From assembly GCA_013398175.1 (NCBI GenBank), contig VZRZ01000509.1, positions 1,313,556 to 1,377,555 of the forward strand: a DNA stretch of 64,000 nucleotides, given 5' to 3'. The notes below the pieces were generated by a model. It was not told where the DNA came from and searched no databases. It worked only from the letters and a program-made list of their open reading frames with translations. The DNA comes from Climacteris rufus. Lineage: Eukaryota > Chordata > Aves > Passeriformes > Climacteridae. Shown here in pieces: positions 27,315-39,945 of this stretch (the first letter of the stretch is position 1; the number at the start of each line of letters is the position of its first letter). A program made the translations under genes and the position numbers.

Positions 27315-27339
27315 AGACAACAGATATTGTCTGTTGTCT
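27315..27339. repeat. Perfect inverted repeat, 10-bp arms
   Basis: AGACAACAGA (27315-27324) and its exact reverse complement TCTGTTGTCT (27330-27339) are separated by five bases. It could form a small hairpin or a two-fold protein site. There is no gene context. Confidence 0.9.
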
Positions 27340-27704
27340 TGTAATCTCCTTACACATTCTTGAATCTTTCAGTGATTTTTTCAAATAAATCTAAGAATAC
27401 ATGAATGCAAGTTCTGGGCTTTATCATCTGTATTGTGCTGTATCCCAGCAAATCAACTGGTAAAGTCTTACACTTATACAAACAATTGTTTTAGCAGGTA
27501 AAGAGTAACATTAGGTGTTTCACGGTGTCACAACTGCAGATATCCCACTACAGTCTATGATATGAAGGCATTGTGCTGAAAAAATAAGATGTATTAAAGT
27601 AAATTTATTAAGATCTATTAAAATTAAATAAATGTTTCCCAAAGCATTCTTTTCCTCCTACACATCAGTTGGGTTTTTGGACTATGTGTTGCAATGATCA
27701 ACAC

Positions 27705-27718
27705 ATATATATATATAT
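27705..27718. repeat. (AT)7 microsatellite
   Basis: Seven perfect AT dinucleotides are seen here. This is a short simple repeat, potentially length-variable between individuals. Confidence 0.95.
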
Positions 27719-28139
27719 TCAATAACTTCTGATTTGATTAAAGAGGCTTAACCCCTCTTTTTTTTTATTTAAATCCACATTTTGTTTCTGCTTTTGTGAG
27801 CCCCCTTTTATACAAATATATTTATGTATTCAAAAATGCTGCCACTGTAGATACAGAGACAGTAAATTCTGGTCTTCTGCTTTTTGTTGTAAGAAAAAAA
27901 TCTTTGCTGTCAAATCCTGGTTCAAGTAATTTAAAAAATTCCTATGGATTTCAGAAGGGTCAAGATATCACCTTATCTGCTGACTTGGCAGAACTATGAA
28001 ATGATCTGCATGACCAGGTTAAAAGATTGCAGTCTTGTTATATTTTAAAACATCCTACTTATATTTTCTTACTGATATGTGGTTATCCATTAAGTAAGTT
28101 CAGCTATTTGGTTTGCATTTTATTTCATCCAAGTGATGA

Positions 28140-28160
28140 TGTGCCTCTTAATGAGGCACA
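28140..28160. repeat. Inverted repeat, 8-bp arms
   Basis: TGTGCCTC and GAGGCACA flank a TTAAT spacer. The arms are perfectly complementary, and 8 bp is near what chance allows in 64 kb. Confidence 0.9.
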
Positions 28161-29585
28161 ATTAACTCTGTATTTGGGAAAAAGGAAAGCAAGTTATTCA
28201 AGTAAAGAAGCTGATGAATCCTGACATGTTATCAGTTAGAAGCCAAGGACCAGGTAAGATTTAGGATACTCTGCTCCTGAAATATAGCTATTTTTCCTAG
28301 AGTATTCATTAAACTAGCACTGGTGTTTGCTGATCTCTTAGCAACCAAGTTCAGGGAGCCACACTGACTGAAAACCCTTTGCTTTGCTTTTCAGAGTTAG
28401 TTTTCATCCTCTTCAGCTCCCTGAGCTCACCACAGCATCAGAAAAGAGCCAGTGCTAGCATATGGATTTAGGTCAGCATAAATTTTCTGGGAGTTTGAAA
28501 ATAAGGCTTATAGGCAGTTAGGGAGAAGAGTGAGAGCAGCGCAGTAAGAACTTGACTAAATTCACATTTGATGACTGCATTCAGTGTATCCTGCTTATCA
28601 CATTCATCATGCTGAACAGCACTATTGGAGTAAAACAGCATGAAGTCTTCAACAGAACTATGTAGCAAGGTTGTTCTGAAACTACTCATGAAAAGACCTG
28701 CCAGAGCAACTTCCTTTTGTTTTCAACAGTTTTGGGGACTTTTATTATCCCATATAATTCTATAAAATAGGAACAGTTCTTTAAATCCTTTTAAAGAGGT
28801 TCTAAGGCAACCTATGGAAAGATTCTTCTTCTCTTTCACAATACAATTTTCTGTTCCTGATAGCACCATTAAAACTGCCTGGCAAATTTGTAATTAATGT
28901 TCAAAAGCCTGCTGTTTGGAGTTTGCTTGCTTTTTTCTGCCCTGTCTAGAGCAATAGCTTCAAGCTTCCATAACCAAACCCAGGTTAGCCTAAATTCACC
29001 ATTAACCAACAACAGGTGCACAAAAAGCAAGAGCTTCCAGAGCTGACGCACAAGTCCAAAAACTGTGAAATCTAGCCTAAAGCTTGTAGCCTAAAAATGT
29101 AACCTAAAAAAATTGATATCTCATACCAGATAGCAGCAGTCTGAATTTCATGAGCTTAAAATCTTTATTTAAACTTCCTAGGTTTGCTGCTTCAAATAAA
29201 AGCGAACTAAGGGAGCATCTTGGCACAGAATAATATCCTCAGATCAAAGCAGTCGCATGGTGATACGTGAGGAGGTGAGAGAGCAGGAACCATTGACATG
29301 ATAAGAATACAAAAGAATCTGAAAGAAAAGGATATCTTGTATGATGAACAATGCTAAAATCATCTGCTGTAAGAATGGAGTCAGGCTGGAGTGTTTCCTG
29401 GGAATTGGCGAACAAAAGACTTTTAGATACCTTGATTTGATCCACAGGAAAACCTGCTCTGGCCCAGCAAGCACTGAGAATTCACAGTATGAGGCCTACA
29501 GCAATTTTTTTTGTCTTTCACCAAATGCAACCAAAAAAGGAAATTTCCCTTGCTTAATATGATGGCCTGTATGAACAATCCAGTC

Positions 29586-29615
29586 TTTCATGCAAATCAC
29601 TGGATTTGCATGAAA
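29586..29615. promoter_or_regulatory. Palindromic pair of POU octamers
   Basis: Two 13-base arms, TTTCATGCAAATC and GATTTGCATGAAA, are exact reverse complements around a four-base ACTG spacer. Each arm contains the octamer ATGCAAAT, the classic binding site of POU/Oct transcription factors, in opposite orientation with six bases between the octamers. The match to the motif is direct. That it is bound or acts as an enhancer is inference. It lies about 10.4 kb upstream of the LAMA4 start codon. Confidence 0.5.
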
Positions 29616-32600
29616 ACACGGAGTCTGTTTCCAAAGTAGTCAAGTGTTATGTTGGCTGCTATGGATACAAAAGTGCAGCTACTGCAGCAGCCATGAGTAC
29701 TCCTGTCACACAAGTAAAATTTAAGAAACTGCTGTGTTGTTTGATTCAAGCACTGATGAATCCTGATAAAGTCTGGAGCTAGGGAAAGATCGTGAGAGAT
29801 TGTCACAGAAAGAGAAAGAAATCTAAACCTCTTACCTGTGCTTGTCAAATAAGGAAAATGGAGAATAGAAAGTTGAAGCTTAAAGACAGCTTTTTGCAGC
29901 TGCAAAGTAAAATATAAATGATGATGAAGAAAACTTTTTGGCAGATAGCAGTAATTTCTCAGCTATGGAAACTAGTGATAGTCACTGAAGAAAGGGTTGG
30001 TTTTCTTGGAAACCACAAATGAGAATGGTGTCAAAGTGCTCGTGGGTTTACTGTTGCCTCCATACCAGGAATTTTGACAGGAATATTTTCTACTATTAGA
30101 TTAGTCATAAGCAAAAATATATAAAGTGTTTTGTATTTGGCAGCTTTGCCAGGAATTATCAGAACTATGCTGGCTACACAAGCCTCGTTTGGACTTCCCA
30201 TCAATTACCAGGATAATGCTATGGAGACAGAATGTGTGATGGAATAATCCAGTAGACTCTGAATCAGGAGGAGTGGGATACATCCACTGGTGTTGCTTTT
30301 GAAATATAGAACCTGAAAAGTCTGCCTATACCTCACTGTGTAGAATTAAAATGCTGGTGAAGTCACTTGGTTCTGTGTGGGTGAGTCTTCTGATCCTGAC
30401 TGCATCCACACGACAGATGGCAGCTTGACTGGATTGCTCCATTCACACAGCACATGGCAAAGAGCTCTGTGGGGAGCAGAAGGGGAGCACAAACTGGAAT
30501 ACAAGTGGCATCTATCCACACCCATCATAGATTAAAGGCTGTTCTTCCAGTTGGCCTGGTAGCCTGCAGTTACAGACACATTTACAGTACAGAGCCAGCA
30601 CAGACAAGGATGACCGGTTTATTAGGGTTGTTAAACACTTTCAGCTCAGAAACCAGGTCTTGTTACATCTTTCACCTTCATTATGAAGAGCAGTTTTTCA
30701 GAAAGGTATTGTCAGCCCAGTACAGGAGAATCATCTGAGCTCAGTGCAAAGCTTAGAGAAATCCAAAGAAACATTTTCAAAGGTATCTAAACAGTTCATT
30801 GTTTCTCAAAACATCAGGTATCTAGCACTGAGATCTTCCCAGGAGGCTTGAACTTCTAATGCACAATGCAGAAGACATCACAAGGGCAGTTTTCCCCAGA
30901 AACAATAGCTGGTACCTGCATCAATGTGTAGCAGATTTGCTTTTAAAACTCACTATGTCTTGTTTATGAACATCTTGGTTTAAGTTAATAGCTTTCTGCT
31001 ACTTAGAAAAAGCCACCAAGTAAAGTTTCTGATTCATTTTAAAGGCAAATGACTTTTTCTGTTACAGAAAAAGTCTGCCTAAGACACCAGAGGAGAGTCA
31101 GCTGCCCCTGGTCATCGACACAGCCTGTGTACCTAAGAGCATCTGTCCCACAGCACTGATCTATTCAGAGATTTACACAATGCCTGTCCACACGCGTACA
31201 CATTCAGATCTCTGATAGCTTAATAAAAGTGGACAAAGCAACGTGGATTTCCTCACAGCTACAAACGCAAGTGTCTAAAACTGAGGGGACTTGCGTAATC
31301 TTGGAGCTGCCTGACTGAATAGCTAATAGCTTGGCAATTAGGGAGCTACCAGGATTCGTTTGTACGTGTGGGTAAGCAACTAAATCAGCCAATTTTCAAC
31401 ATGCATGCACACTGCTCTGTCTGTTGGCTCCATCGTGGCTGGCTGCTGTCATAGCAAAATATTCTGTGCCAGCTGAAACATACTGGTGTCTCCTAAACTC
31501 TTTTTCATTCTGCCTTACCAGAACATTCAGCATGGCTGATTTGTGTTATCACTCCAGGTAAAGTCACTGCAAGCAGAGCGTGACCCACACATTTGAAAGA
31601 AACTTTCTGTGGTGCTGGGTCTCTCTCAAAGCAGCCGACATCCCAAAGCTGCGGTTCTTCTTAGTCAGATCTGAACAGATCTGGGTAGCACTTAGGCAAT
31701 TCATTAGCCATGAAAACTTACTATGGAGCCAGTTAGCAGCTGAAATGGTGTAGCTGTTGCTGTCAGCATTTGCTGGCAGTGGGACAGGGGACAGCTGCTC
31801 AGACAGCTCTGTTGCTAACACACAAGTTGGGTGAGCCAGTATTGTGCCTCCTGTCAAAAGCAATTGTTATGTTATTCTATCAAGTCCATCAGCTGGCCAG
31901 GGTGAAAAATAACAGTAAAATACAAAAAATATTGGAAAAAAACTCCCAGAAAAACAGTGTTTACTGTACGTGAAAATTATTTTCATCACCCTTGATGTTA
32001 AGAGAGAATGTGAAATTCCTGCAAAATTGTGTGAGAATTTTTTCTGTTTTCTTATAGGTCTTAGTTTCAAACAAATATTTTCACCTTCTTATGGAAATTA
32101 AAACTGTTTTTTATTGCAGTGAAATCAGCAGTACAGTTATGTTCACTTGTGGTCAAGACTTAAATGTCAAGGACAAATGGGAAGTATAATAAACACAACA
32201 ATTAAAAAAATCTAATTAACTGTCTTAGTTCACTGCTTTTCTTATGTAGAGAGGTTCTATCATTCTGATTCTGATGCCTTTGATTAAGCTCTTTCAGAAA
32301 AACTCAGAGCTCCAGCTGTCCATCATAATCGATGAGCTCAGCTAATTGCATCATACTAGCCAGTGCCCTTCATCAGATAGTCAAGATTTTCATGAGCATT
32401 CATGTAGTGCCTGCAGACTCGACATTAACAAATTAAGCTGTCAGGAGTACAGGTGGCAGAGTGCAATCAAAATTTATTCCTTCTCCTTGTTTACTGGGCC
32501 ATTCAGAGGAAGTAATTTTAGCATCCAAAACCAATAATCTAAGACAGAGCACATTCACTGCTTCCTTCACTTTAACAAAAATAAGTACTAGACAATACAA

Positions 32601-35600
32601 GGATTTAAAAATTTCCCCATCAGATCATACAGTAATAGTTGTGATACAATAATCAAGACTTCTAAATGTTCTGGATGTGCCTTGCTGAACTGTTACATGG
32701 CAACATTTCTTTTTCCCATCACAGTAGAAAAGTTTTTGACTGCATTTTAGGCTTGCTATGCAAGGCAACTACAGCTGGTTTTCAAGCACTGCTGTCACAG
32801 AGCAATTTTAAAACTGGTACAATGCTTAAAAAGGGAATGACTGAGCAGACAGAGCTGGCTGGTGTTGGGATGCCCTCCTAAGGGACATGCTCGGTTGGAA
32901 AAGAATGTTCTTGCAAGTCTGCTATCTCTCTGCTACATCTTGCACAGAAGGACATGTCAGGGTAAATTCAGAGTTTAGAGGAGGCTTTAAAATCCACCAA
33001 ACTCATCAGTAAACAAGCTGCACCGAGTGCTTTGCTGCCCTAGTTAAGGCATTGGTGATCTCAGTATTGCTTCAGTTCTCTCTGTTAGGTTACATTTTTG
33101 CTGTCAGCTGTAGGTGACACACCCATTTTCAGCCACCAGCATATCCTTGGAGAGCATAGGATAAACTTGAAAGGATCTGAGACAATTTCTTCTTTGTGGT
33201 GACCCAGGAGGATCCATGGGAAGCGTTTTGGCAGTGAGCCAGAGTATGTACTTCTGCGTGACTTCATATCCAAGGCTAAGTTAAGCACTGTTGGATTCAG
33301 GAGAGTTGTTCGCCAGTTTTCCAGATCTGGGCTTTTGGGTGGGGTGTGTTTCAGTTTTGGAAGGCTGTTTTATGGGCACTTCTACAGGGATTGTAAAGTT
33401 CAGTGTGGATTTTTATGCAACTCATTTTCTTTAGCCAATGTTCCATTATTATGATCAAACAACTGATGAGGAAGGGTGGGGAAGCTTCCCTGGAGGGAGA
33501 ATGAATTTAAAAAAAAATGTAGCAATATTCAGCTTGAATTAGACAAACAATTTGGGAGAGAAAGGGAAACGTCTAAAGACTCCAGACAGAGAGGAAAGAG
33601 GCCAGTTTAGGTCAAAGCATAATGTATGGGGAAAAGCTGCACTGTGGAGGAGTGAACTAAGTATGTCAGTTTATCAGGGTGTGAATACCATAAACAAGCT
33701 GAGAATGTCCGCTTAGAAATAAAGCAAACAGGGGTTTTTTTTGCTTTAATCTTCTTTGTTGTTGTTGTTGTTAGAGTTAACTCTTCCTGTCTTGACCAGG
33801 AAGAGCAGCTAGCCCCTTGTGCCCAAGGCATCAGTGAAGGAGCCAAGATAGAGTCCAGAGGAGGAACCATTCAACTTAGAGAGCAGCCTCACAAAGGGAC
33901 TGTTTTAGCTTTGAGGACTCTCCAATAAATTTTCAGAGGCAGTAAGAACACAAGTGAAATAATGAAGGATTAAAAAATTAAGAAGTACCTTTCTGGAGAT
34001 TTGAGAAAATTTACAAGGCGAAGAGCAAAAATAAAAAACGTAAGGAAATTTGATTTTGGGACAGGCCTTCTCTTTGAGAGAAGGATTTATCTTAATGGGA
34101 TCATTGTTAGTCAGGACCACCTACCCTCTTCTGTATGATGTGATGTGTTGTTATCTATAAGATCTCTCAACAATCCAAATAAACTATATCTGTGCTACAG
34201 TGGCACGTCTTTCCATCAATGTATCTGCTGAAACCAATACTGAGACTAAACATTCTCATTATCTATGAGCAAAATATACTCGTCCTATTCCTCCTAATCA
34301 AATTCCCTCCAGACTCACACAAACCTACAAGTATATTTAATAAAATTATGGACATTTCTATTCAAAAATAACATTTTTTTTTCAATTTCTCACATAACAT
34401 TTTCGTTTGTTCTACCACACAGTATCACTTTCTTGGCTATAACAGACTAAATTGATTTATCTTGGCTAATTTTATCTTAACAGATAAGCAGACATGCCCA
34501 GAACTTATGAGAGACCATCTGGAAATGCTAGATTCTGGATGTGCAAGCTAAGGTGTCAGAGTAAAACAATGGGTCACAAAAAACTGAATGATTACATTGG
34601 AATATTACCATGGTCCTCTTGCCACGGCCAAGATGGCATGAGAATTGTAAGAAGAAATGAAAAGATTCAGCTGTTTGTCCACAACTGACCAGAAGCACAG
34701 CCTCCATCCCTGCAAATACCCTTCACCTTCATCTCACCAGCCCCACCTCCTCTGGTTCACTTTTTAACATCATCAAGTGTTTGCAATTTATGCAACACTA
34801 CATGTGATGGTGCTTTCTTTTCTCATGCACCCTTCTACAACAGAAGATAGGCTAACACTTCTTACCCACCTTTTTTTGAACAGAAAAGCTGCCTAAGAAA
34901 CATTCAGAACATTAGAATCCATAAGCATTTAAGTGGATATTATCACTAATGGCAGTGTAACACCTTTATATTTCAGGCCATTCAACAGGAATAATTATAT
35001 ACCAAGAGTACAAGGAGGTTCCAATATGAATCTTAAAAATGACCAGAGGTACTGAAAGCACAGTTGTCATGTTGAAAAAACTGTGAAAATGGTATTATTA
35101 TTTACAGGTTACCTCCAGGAAGAGGACACTGGATTGGGAAAATTATATTTCTATTCTATTCTATTGATTCTATTCTAAATCTGACTAACTTTTAGCAAAG
35201 AGCATAGGTTGGATTTTTCAAGTTATCCAGTATTACATATGTTCTGGTTCATTTCTACCCTTACAAGGTCCATAGAGTTCCCAAGGACAAGGCTTATAGC
35301 AAGAAAGACAGGCAGCTGTTTCCCTGTTACACTCCAGAGGTGGAAATCTTCAGACATCTTTCTTGATAAAGAAGGTTGCCTTTCATACTGTAGTACTAAG
35401 AAATATTGGCATTTTCATCAGATTTGCAAGATTTTTGGCATGATTAGTTGTAGAGTTTTACAGTGGAAAAATTGTAACAGTGACCACTATCAAGGCACAG
35501 AAACACTACAAGGTTAGGTATAAGCAACTTGGACTGAGACAGATCCTAGTGTTGCCAGTAACTAATCAAATGAGGGATGAGAGCTTTTGGCTTTAAAGTG

Positions 35601-35845
35601 TTTTCATGTGGGAATTAATTAGGTGATGCCCTTAACTAGTAGGGCAAAGAAGCAAAGAACATGCTATGTCTCGTGGCACCAGATCTACAACTTGAAGTCT
35701 GACAGTATGACATCCTTGAGCCCTGCAGCATAAATTCTACTTCTACCTGCAAACTGAGACTTTTCCTAGTACAACATAATCCAAAACACAAGAAATACGT
35801 TAACAAAAGTGATGTTTTGTTTGCATAACTGCAATTTTATTAGTG

Positions 35846-35870
35846 TGTCTGTCACAAATTGTGACAGACA
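35846..35870. promoter_or_regulatory. Perfect 25-base palindrome
   Basis: Twelve-base arms, TGTCTGTCACAA and TTGTGACAGACA, are exact reverse complements around a single A. Each arm holds a TGACAG core (CTGTCA in the left arm), the motif of TALE homeodomain proteins such as MEIS and TGIF. The symmetry is directly visible, and binding is inference. It could equally be a chance palindrome or a remnant of a transposon terminus. Confidence 0.45.
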
Positions 35871-37329
35871 AATTATTGCTTGATGCACCTCGACTGCCAC
35901 AGGTTTCTAGTGCAGATTGTAGATAACTAATGCATTTGATGATACATAGATATGCTGCCAATGTCTTCTAACCTTTACAAAGGTACTTTAAACACTGGTT
36001 CCAAAACATTTTGGATGGCAAACATCAGTCATCTGTCAACATTTCCATTGGACCACCATGCAACATGATCAAATGTTTGATTGGTAACATTTGGCACTAG
36101 AGCTCAACAGGCTGCTTGCAGATGTCCCACTGGGAACTGACAAACCACCAGTGGCCCACACAAAACAGCTTGAGATTTGTTAATTTGGAATATGTTATTC
36201 ATAATAAGCCTTCTACTGGATTCTTCCTTTTGTCTTTCACCAGTCCTACTGTCTATCACAGTGAATCAAAACCAAATGTTAAAGACTGGGGAAAGAACTT
36301 GTAAAAGGAACAGAAGATGATACAGTGACAACAGAAGGAGAAACTCCTGCTTCTGCACCCTGCCATACTGAAGAAATCTTGTTTCAAATCTCAGACTGCA
36401 TGCGTAAGACAGCCATATCATCTCTGCCAAAGATAAAGAGATTGGAAGTCTATCACAGGACAAGTTTATATTTAGAGGTTTGTATTTTTATAAGTACTTT
36501 ATACATCATTTTAATTTTTCTGAATTTTTACACAAATCTGCAGTTTTTGAGAAGAAATATATTTTTAAATATTATTTAAAATTAAATGCTGAAAATTGCT
36601 TTTGTAAGCAGTTGTTTTTTTAGCAAATTATTCCACTGTATAGTGATATTTAGGGAAATTACTATTGTAATATTTTCTGCTCAAAAGATTTTGGTTATAA
36701 TTTTTCTGGTATGGGAGTAATATATTTGGGGAGACAGGTCTTGTGAGTGTAACAAACTGTTTTTCTTGAGTTCTCCCATTTTTTGCATTTCTTTAGAATA
36801 AATTATTCATTATTTAATAATTCTACCATTTGAAGTTACCTGTATTATTTTTTTGCTATATAGAATCATAATATGAGATAATTTAGATTTTTAATGCCTT
36901 AGGCCAGTCTGGGATTTTCCAAAGACATTAAGCAGACACTTCCTCCTTTTAGAACTTTAATCTTGAGAATAATTACAATCTTTCTTTTCTCAAAGTGCTG
37001 TAAATTAGCAGGGTGAACCCTTTTACAGGGATATTAATATCTTTGTTATGATTTTACATAAAGAAATGTGACAGATAACAATGTTGTTTTCACTTGGTAA
37101 CTTTTGCCTATTTCAAGAATTATATTTTCTCTCTTCTGTAAATGTGTTTCAGGCATTCTGCATTATTAATAACCTACTGGGTGAGACACCTACATTACAC
37201 ACTGGAGTCCATTTGGTTACCTGCTACATATATGCAGTAAATATCAGGCTTTACTTGAAAAACTTGTAATCTAAGCATCCTTCATGATATTTCTAATGGT
37301 ATTTCTTTCTCTGGCTAAGCAGATGAATA

Positions 37330-38020
37330 CTTGAAGAAAGTCCCTCAATGGAATGTGCAGGGTGCAGAAGGTCAGTTGGCTGTGCTGAGCAAGGCCCATG
37401 ATACTTTCTCTTCCTGACCAGGTGGCCTACAATAAACACCCAAAACAGTGTCACCCATCTTAGATTGTCCCTTAATTCTAACCCATAAGCTCTTTATTTG
37501 GTCTTCATCCACTCCTTGGCAGAGTTCCATCCATTCGATTTGCTCTCTCACATAAAGAGCAACTCCGCCACCTCACCTTGCTGGACTGTCTTTCTTAAAA
37601 ATACGTGGACAACCATGAAAGCACTCCAGTCATGCGAGCTATCCCACCGTGTCTCTAACTTCAAAGAAGTCACTGCCCTGTGAACACACACAGATGTCTA
37701 ATTCCTCGTGTTTATTCCCTGTGCCACCTGCATTGGTGCACAGGCATTTCAGAGGGGTAATTGAGCATGCAGGTTTCCCAGGAGGAGTACAAGAGGTGTA
37801 CACACCCTCTAGGCAGTTGCCCTTCTGGTTCTCAGCTTGAGAGGCAACTAAGGAACATTTGTCACTGGCGTGGCTTATTCCTGGATGTCCTGCCTTATCA
37901 CCTGGATGTGATGCTGTGAGCATTGCCACTTTGGATGCCATCCCCTGAGTCCTTCAGCTTAAAGCCTTCCTCACCAAGCTGGCCAGCCTGCTGCCAAATG
38001 CCTGGGAGCAGATGTAGAAG
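37330..38020 (-). mobile_element. CR1 LINE fragment, start of ORF2
   Basis: On the minus strand, codons around 37660-37740 read like LKCLCTNA...GNKHEELDICVCSQG. This corresponds to the conserved start of the CR1 ORF2 endonuclease domain, where the family has an LKCLYTNARS-like segment followed by NKQEELE. Further into the element, toward 37421, the sequence matches the family's VYYRPPDQ-type segment. The part at 37940-38000 resembles the CR1 region just upstream of ORF2. The frame is broken by stops and shifts, so the copy is dead. Both ends are approximate, and decayed element sequence may continue to about 38420. Confidence 0.8.
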
Positions 38021-38029
38021 ATTGAGTGG

Positions 38030-39324
38030 TGGTTGGTTTTTCAAAACACAAAAAATCAAAAAAAGTGTCTCACACATATTATGGTAATTTGCTGCACGAC
38101 TCACTGGGTAGTTAAAAATCTCCACTGTCACCATGGGAATTGTGATTCTGTCACTTACCGTCAAGATGTTTTGGACTCTTCTTTGCCCCTGCTTTAATGT
38201 TATCATTACACCTCAAGGTTCTCCTTGTAGCAGGAGGCCTAATGGGATGCTCATGGAGTCCCTGCCTGGGGCCTCCCCGTTCTTCTGCTGCTGAGCCTTC
38301 AGACTTGTTACAGATCAGTTCCATGACTGCCATTACCAGAAAGAATTACAAAAGTCCTGGCAGCCATCAGTGACATCTCACCATCAGGCTCGGGGAGGAC
38401 CATGTGCTTGCTGCCATATCAGGTTCAGCTAACAGAGAGATGTTTCTATTCCTCTAAGGATGCAATTACCCACAATTGACATTAATATATTTTGTTTCCT
38501 CCTACTAACCTTGGTCCTGAAGCTCATAGCCTTGTGTCACACAGAGTTTTCTTCTCTGCCGGGGAATACTTTTCTCACAAGCTTGAGTGGCCTTGGCTAT
38601 TCAGCTCCACCATTTCTGAATCAGGCAGATTTTCTTCATAGTGAACGTCTTTACATCCCTCTGTACAGCACTTATGGTCCTAAAACTGTCCCTACAGGTG
38701 TGTGGAAGTTAACAAATCACCAAAACTCTTCATTTTACCCTTAAATCTCTACTGGCTTCTTCCTTCATTGATAATCTCTTCAATAAGAAAGGAAAGGGTG
38801 AGAGAAAGACAAAGAAGGAATCCACTCTCAGAATGAAGCCTGAAAAGCAAATTTCTGAGAAAATTTAAGAATGAAGCCTGACAGGCCAGTGGTGCTACCA
38901 CTCCCTACACACAGGACCACTGAGGGACAGGATGCTGACCCCTTGGCTGGATCACTGCAGATTAGTATAATTATAGCCTGACTTCATCCCAAAACCTAGC
39001 AAGGATTACTGTCTTGTCTTTTTGAGAGCATAGTCACAAAATGAAGTGAGCTGTGGGCAACATATTCAGCTTGCTTTCATATACACACTGCAAGCCTTGT
39101 TACCAGGGCCTCACAAAGCATCTCTTGAAAAAGGAATACAAGATGCTCTTTGTAAATAAAAGTTCATGAGTTTGAGGAATGAAGTCATTTTCCAAAATCG
39201 CAGTGAACGATATTCTTTTTCACGAGCCAACAAGAAGCTGGGAGGTGGGCTTGAGGGAAAAGAACTGAATGAAGCATGTTAGAGAAACCACTTAGCTCTA
39301 TTAGCCCATGGCACAGCCAAGTTG
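38030..39324. other. Upstream DNA next to LAMA4, no gene
   Basis: No gene is recognised here. The first few hundred bases may be further decayed CR1 sequence. The rest is unremarkable up to the pyrimidine tract at 39325. Confidence 0.55.
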
Positions 39325-39361
39325 TCTCCCTCCTCCTTCTTCTCTTCCTCCTCCTCCTCCC
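39325..39361 (+). repeat. Homopyrimidine tract, 37 bases
   Basis: This is an uninterrupted C/T run made of CCT and CTT units, continued by another C-rich stretch after a short break. Tracts of this kind are common near TATA-less promoters and can adopt triplex structures. It lies about 0.7 kb upstream of the LAMA4 ATG. Confidence 0.9.
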
Positions 39362-39769
39362 GCCCACAGCCTCCCCTCCCCCATGACACAAGAAATGGCA
39401 GGTCTAGCGGAGTTTTTTTACTAAATTCGGCACCTTTCTGCCTTCTGCTGAATAAACTGGAGATGTTAAAAAATAAACAGTCAGGAGTGTCAGTGGTTTG
39501 TTTGGAGCAGTCAGATGGAACTGTAGGGACACGGCATGGAGGGGGAGGAAAGGGTGACCTCACTTTCTGAACGGCAAAGTTTGAGTGGGAGGGTCTCCAC
39601 ATGAAAGGTAAAAAAGGGAATGATGTGAACATGTGAAGGAAGCCAGAGCTCTGAACGGAGCGTCAGTCTGTATCCTGACACGGGGAGATAAGGTGGCTGG
39701 AGAGCTAGCAGTGCTTTCCTGGAATACAATCTCTGTTTGACACTCTCTGCTTAAGCACTGCCCATCTGT

Positions 39770-39823
39770 ATGTTATTGTGCTGGAGCCTCTGGGGGAAAA
39801 GAGGAGCCACAGGCACAGAGTGA
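39770..39823 (+). other. uORF candidate, 17 codons
   Basis: ATG at 39770-39772 opens 17 codons that end at TGA 39821-39823. It lies in the presumed LAMA4 leader and would count as an upstream ORF only if the mRNA starts before 39770. The peptide (MLLCWSLWGKRGATGTE) has no recognised function. Confidence 0.3.
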
Positions 39824-39844
39824 ACGAGGGAGGCAGCAAAAGCG

Positions 39845-39884
39845 TTTTTCTTTCCTTTTTTCTTTTTTTTTTTCTTTTTTCTTT
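39845..39884 (+). repeat. Homopyrimidine tract, 40 bases
   Basis: This is an uninterrupted T-rich pyrimidine run, followed after one G by a second C/T stretch ending near 39896. It could be simple promoter-proximal sequence or the polypyrimidine tract of a splice acceptor at 39914. The sequence alone does not decide between them. Confidence 0.9.
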
Positions 39885-39945
39885 GCCCCCTCTTTTAAAT
39901 CGGGATCCGGTTAGACTGCCTTGAAGTGCCACATCTGGAAACGGA

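Larger units (their letters stand above)
27720..37320. other. Intergenic DNA, mostly unassigned
   Basis: No gene is recognised in this stretch. It holds three clean inverted repeats, listed separately (28140-28160, 29586-29615, 35846-35870). There is also a (GTT)n run near 33756-33772 and a TTCTA-type pentamer run near 35150-35177. A weak CR1-end-like string lies near 36860, but I do not call it. Confidence 0.6.

Noticed and set aside
36858..36890. String resembling an inverted CR1 3' end (AGAATCATAATATGAG)
   Set aside because: Only about 16 bases match and no CR1 body follows.
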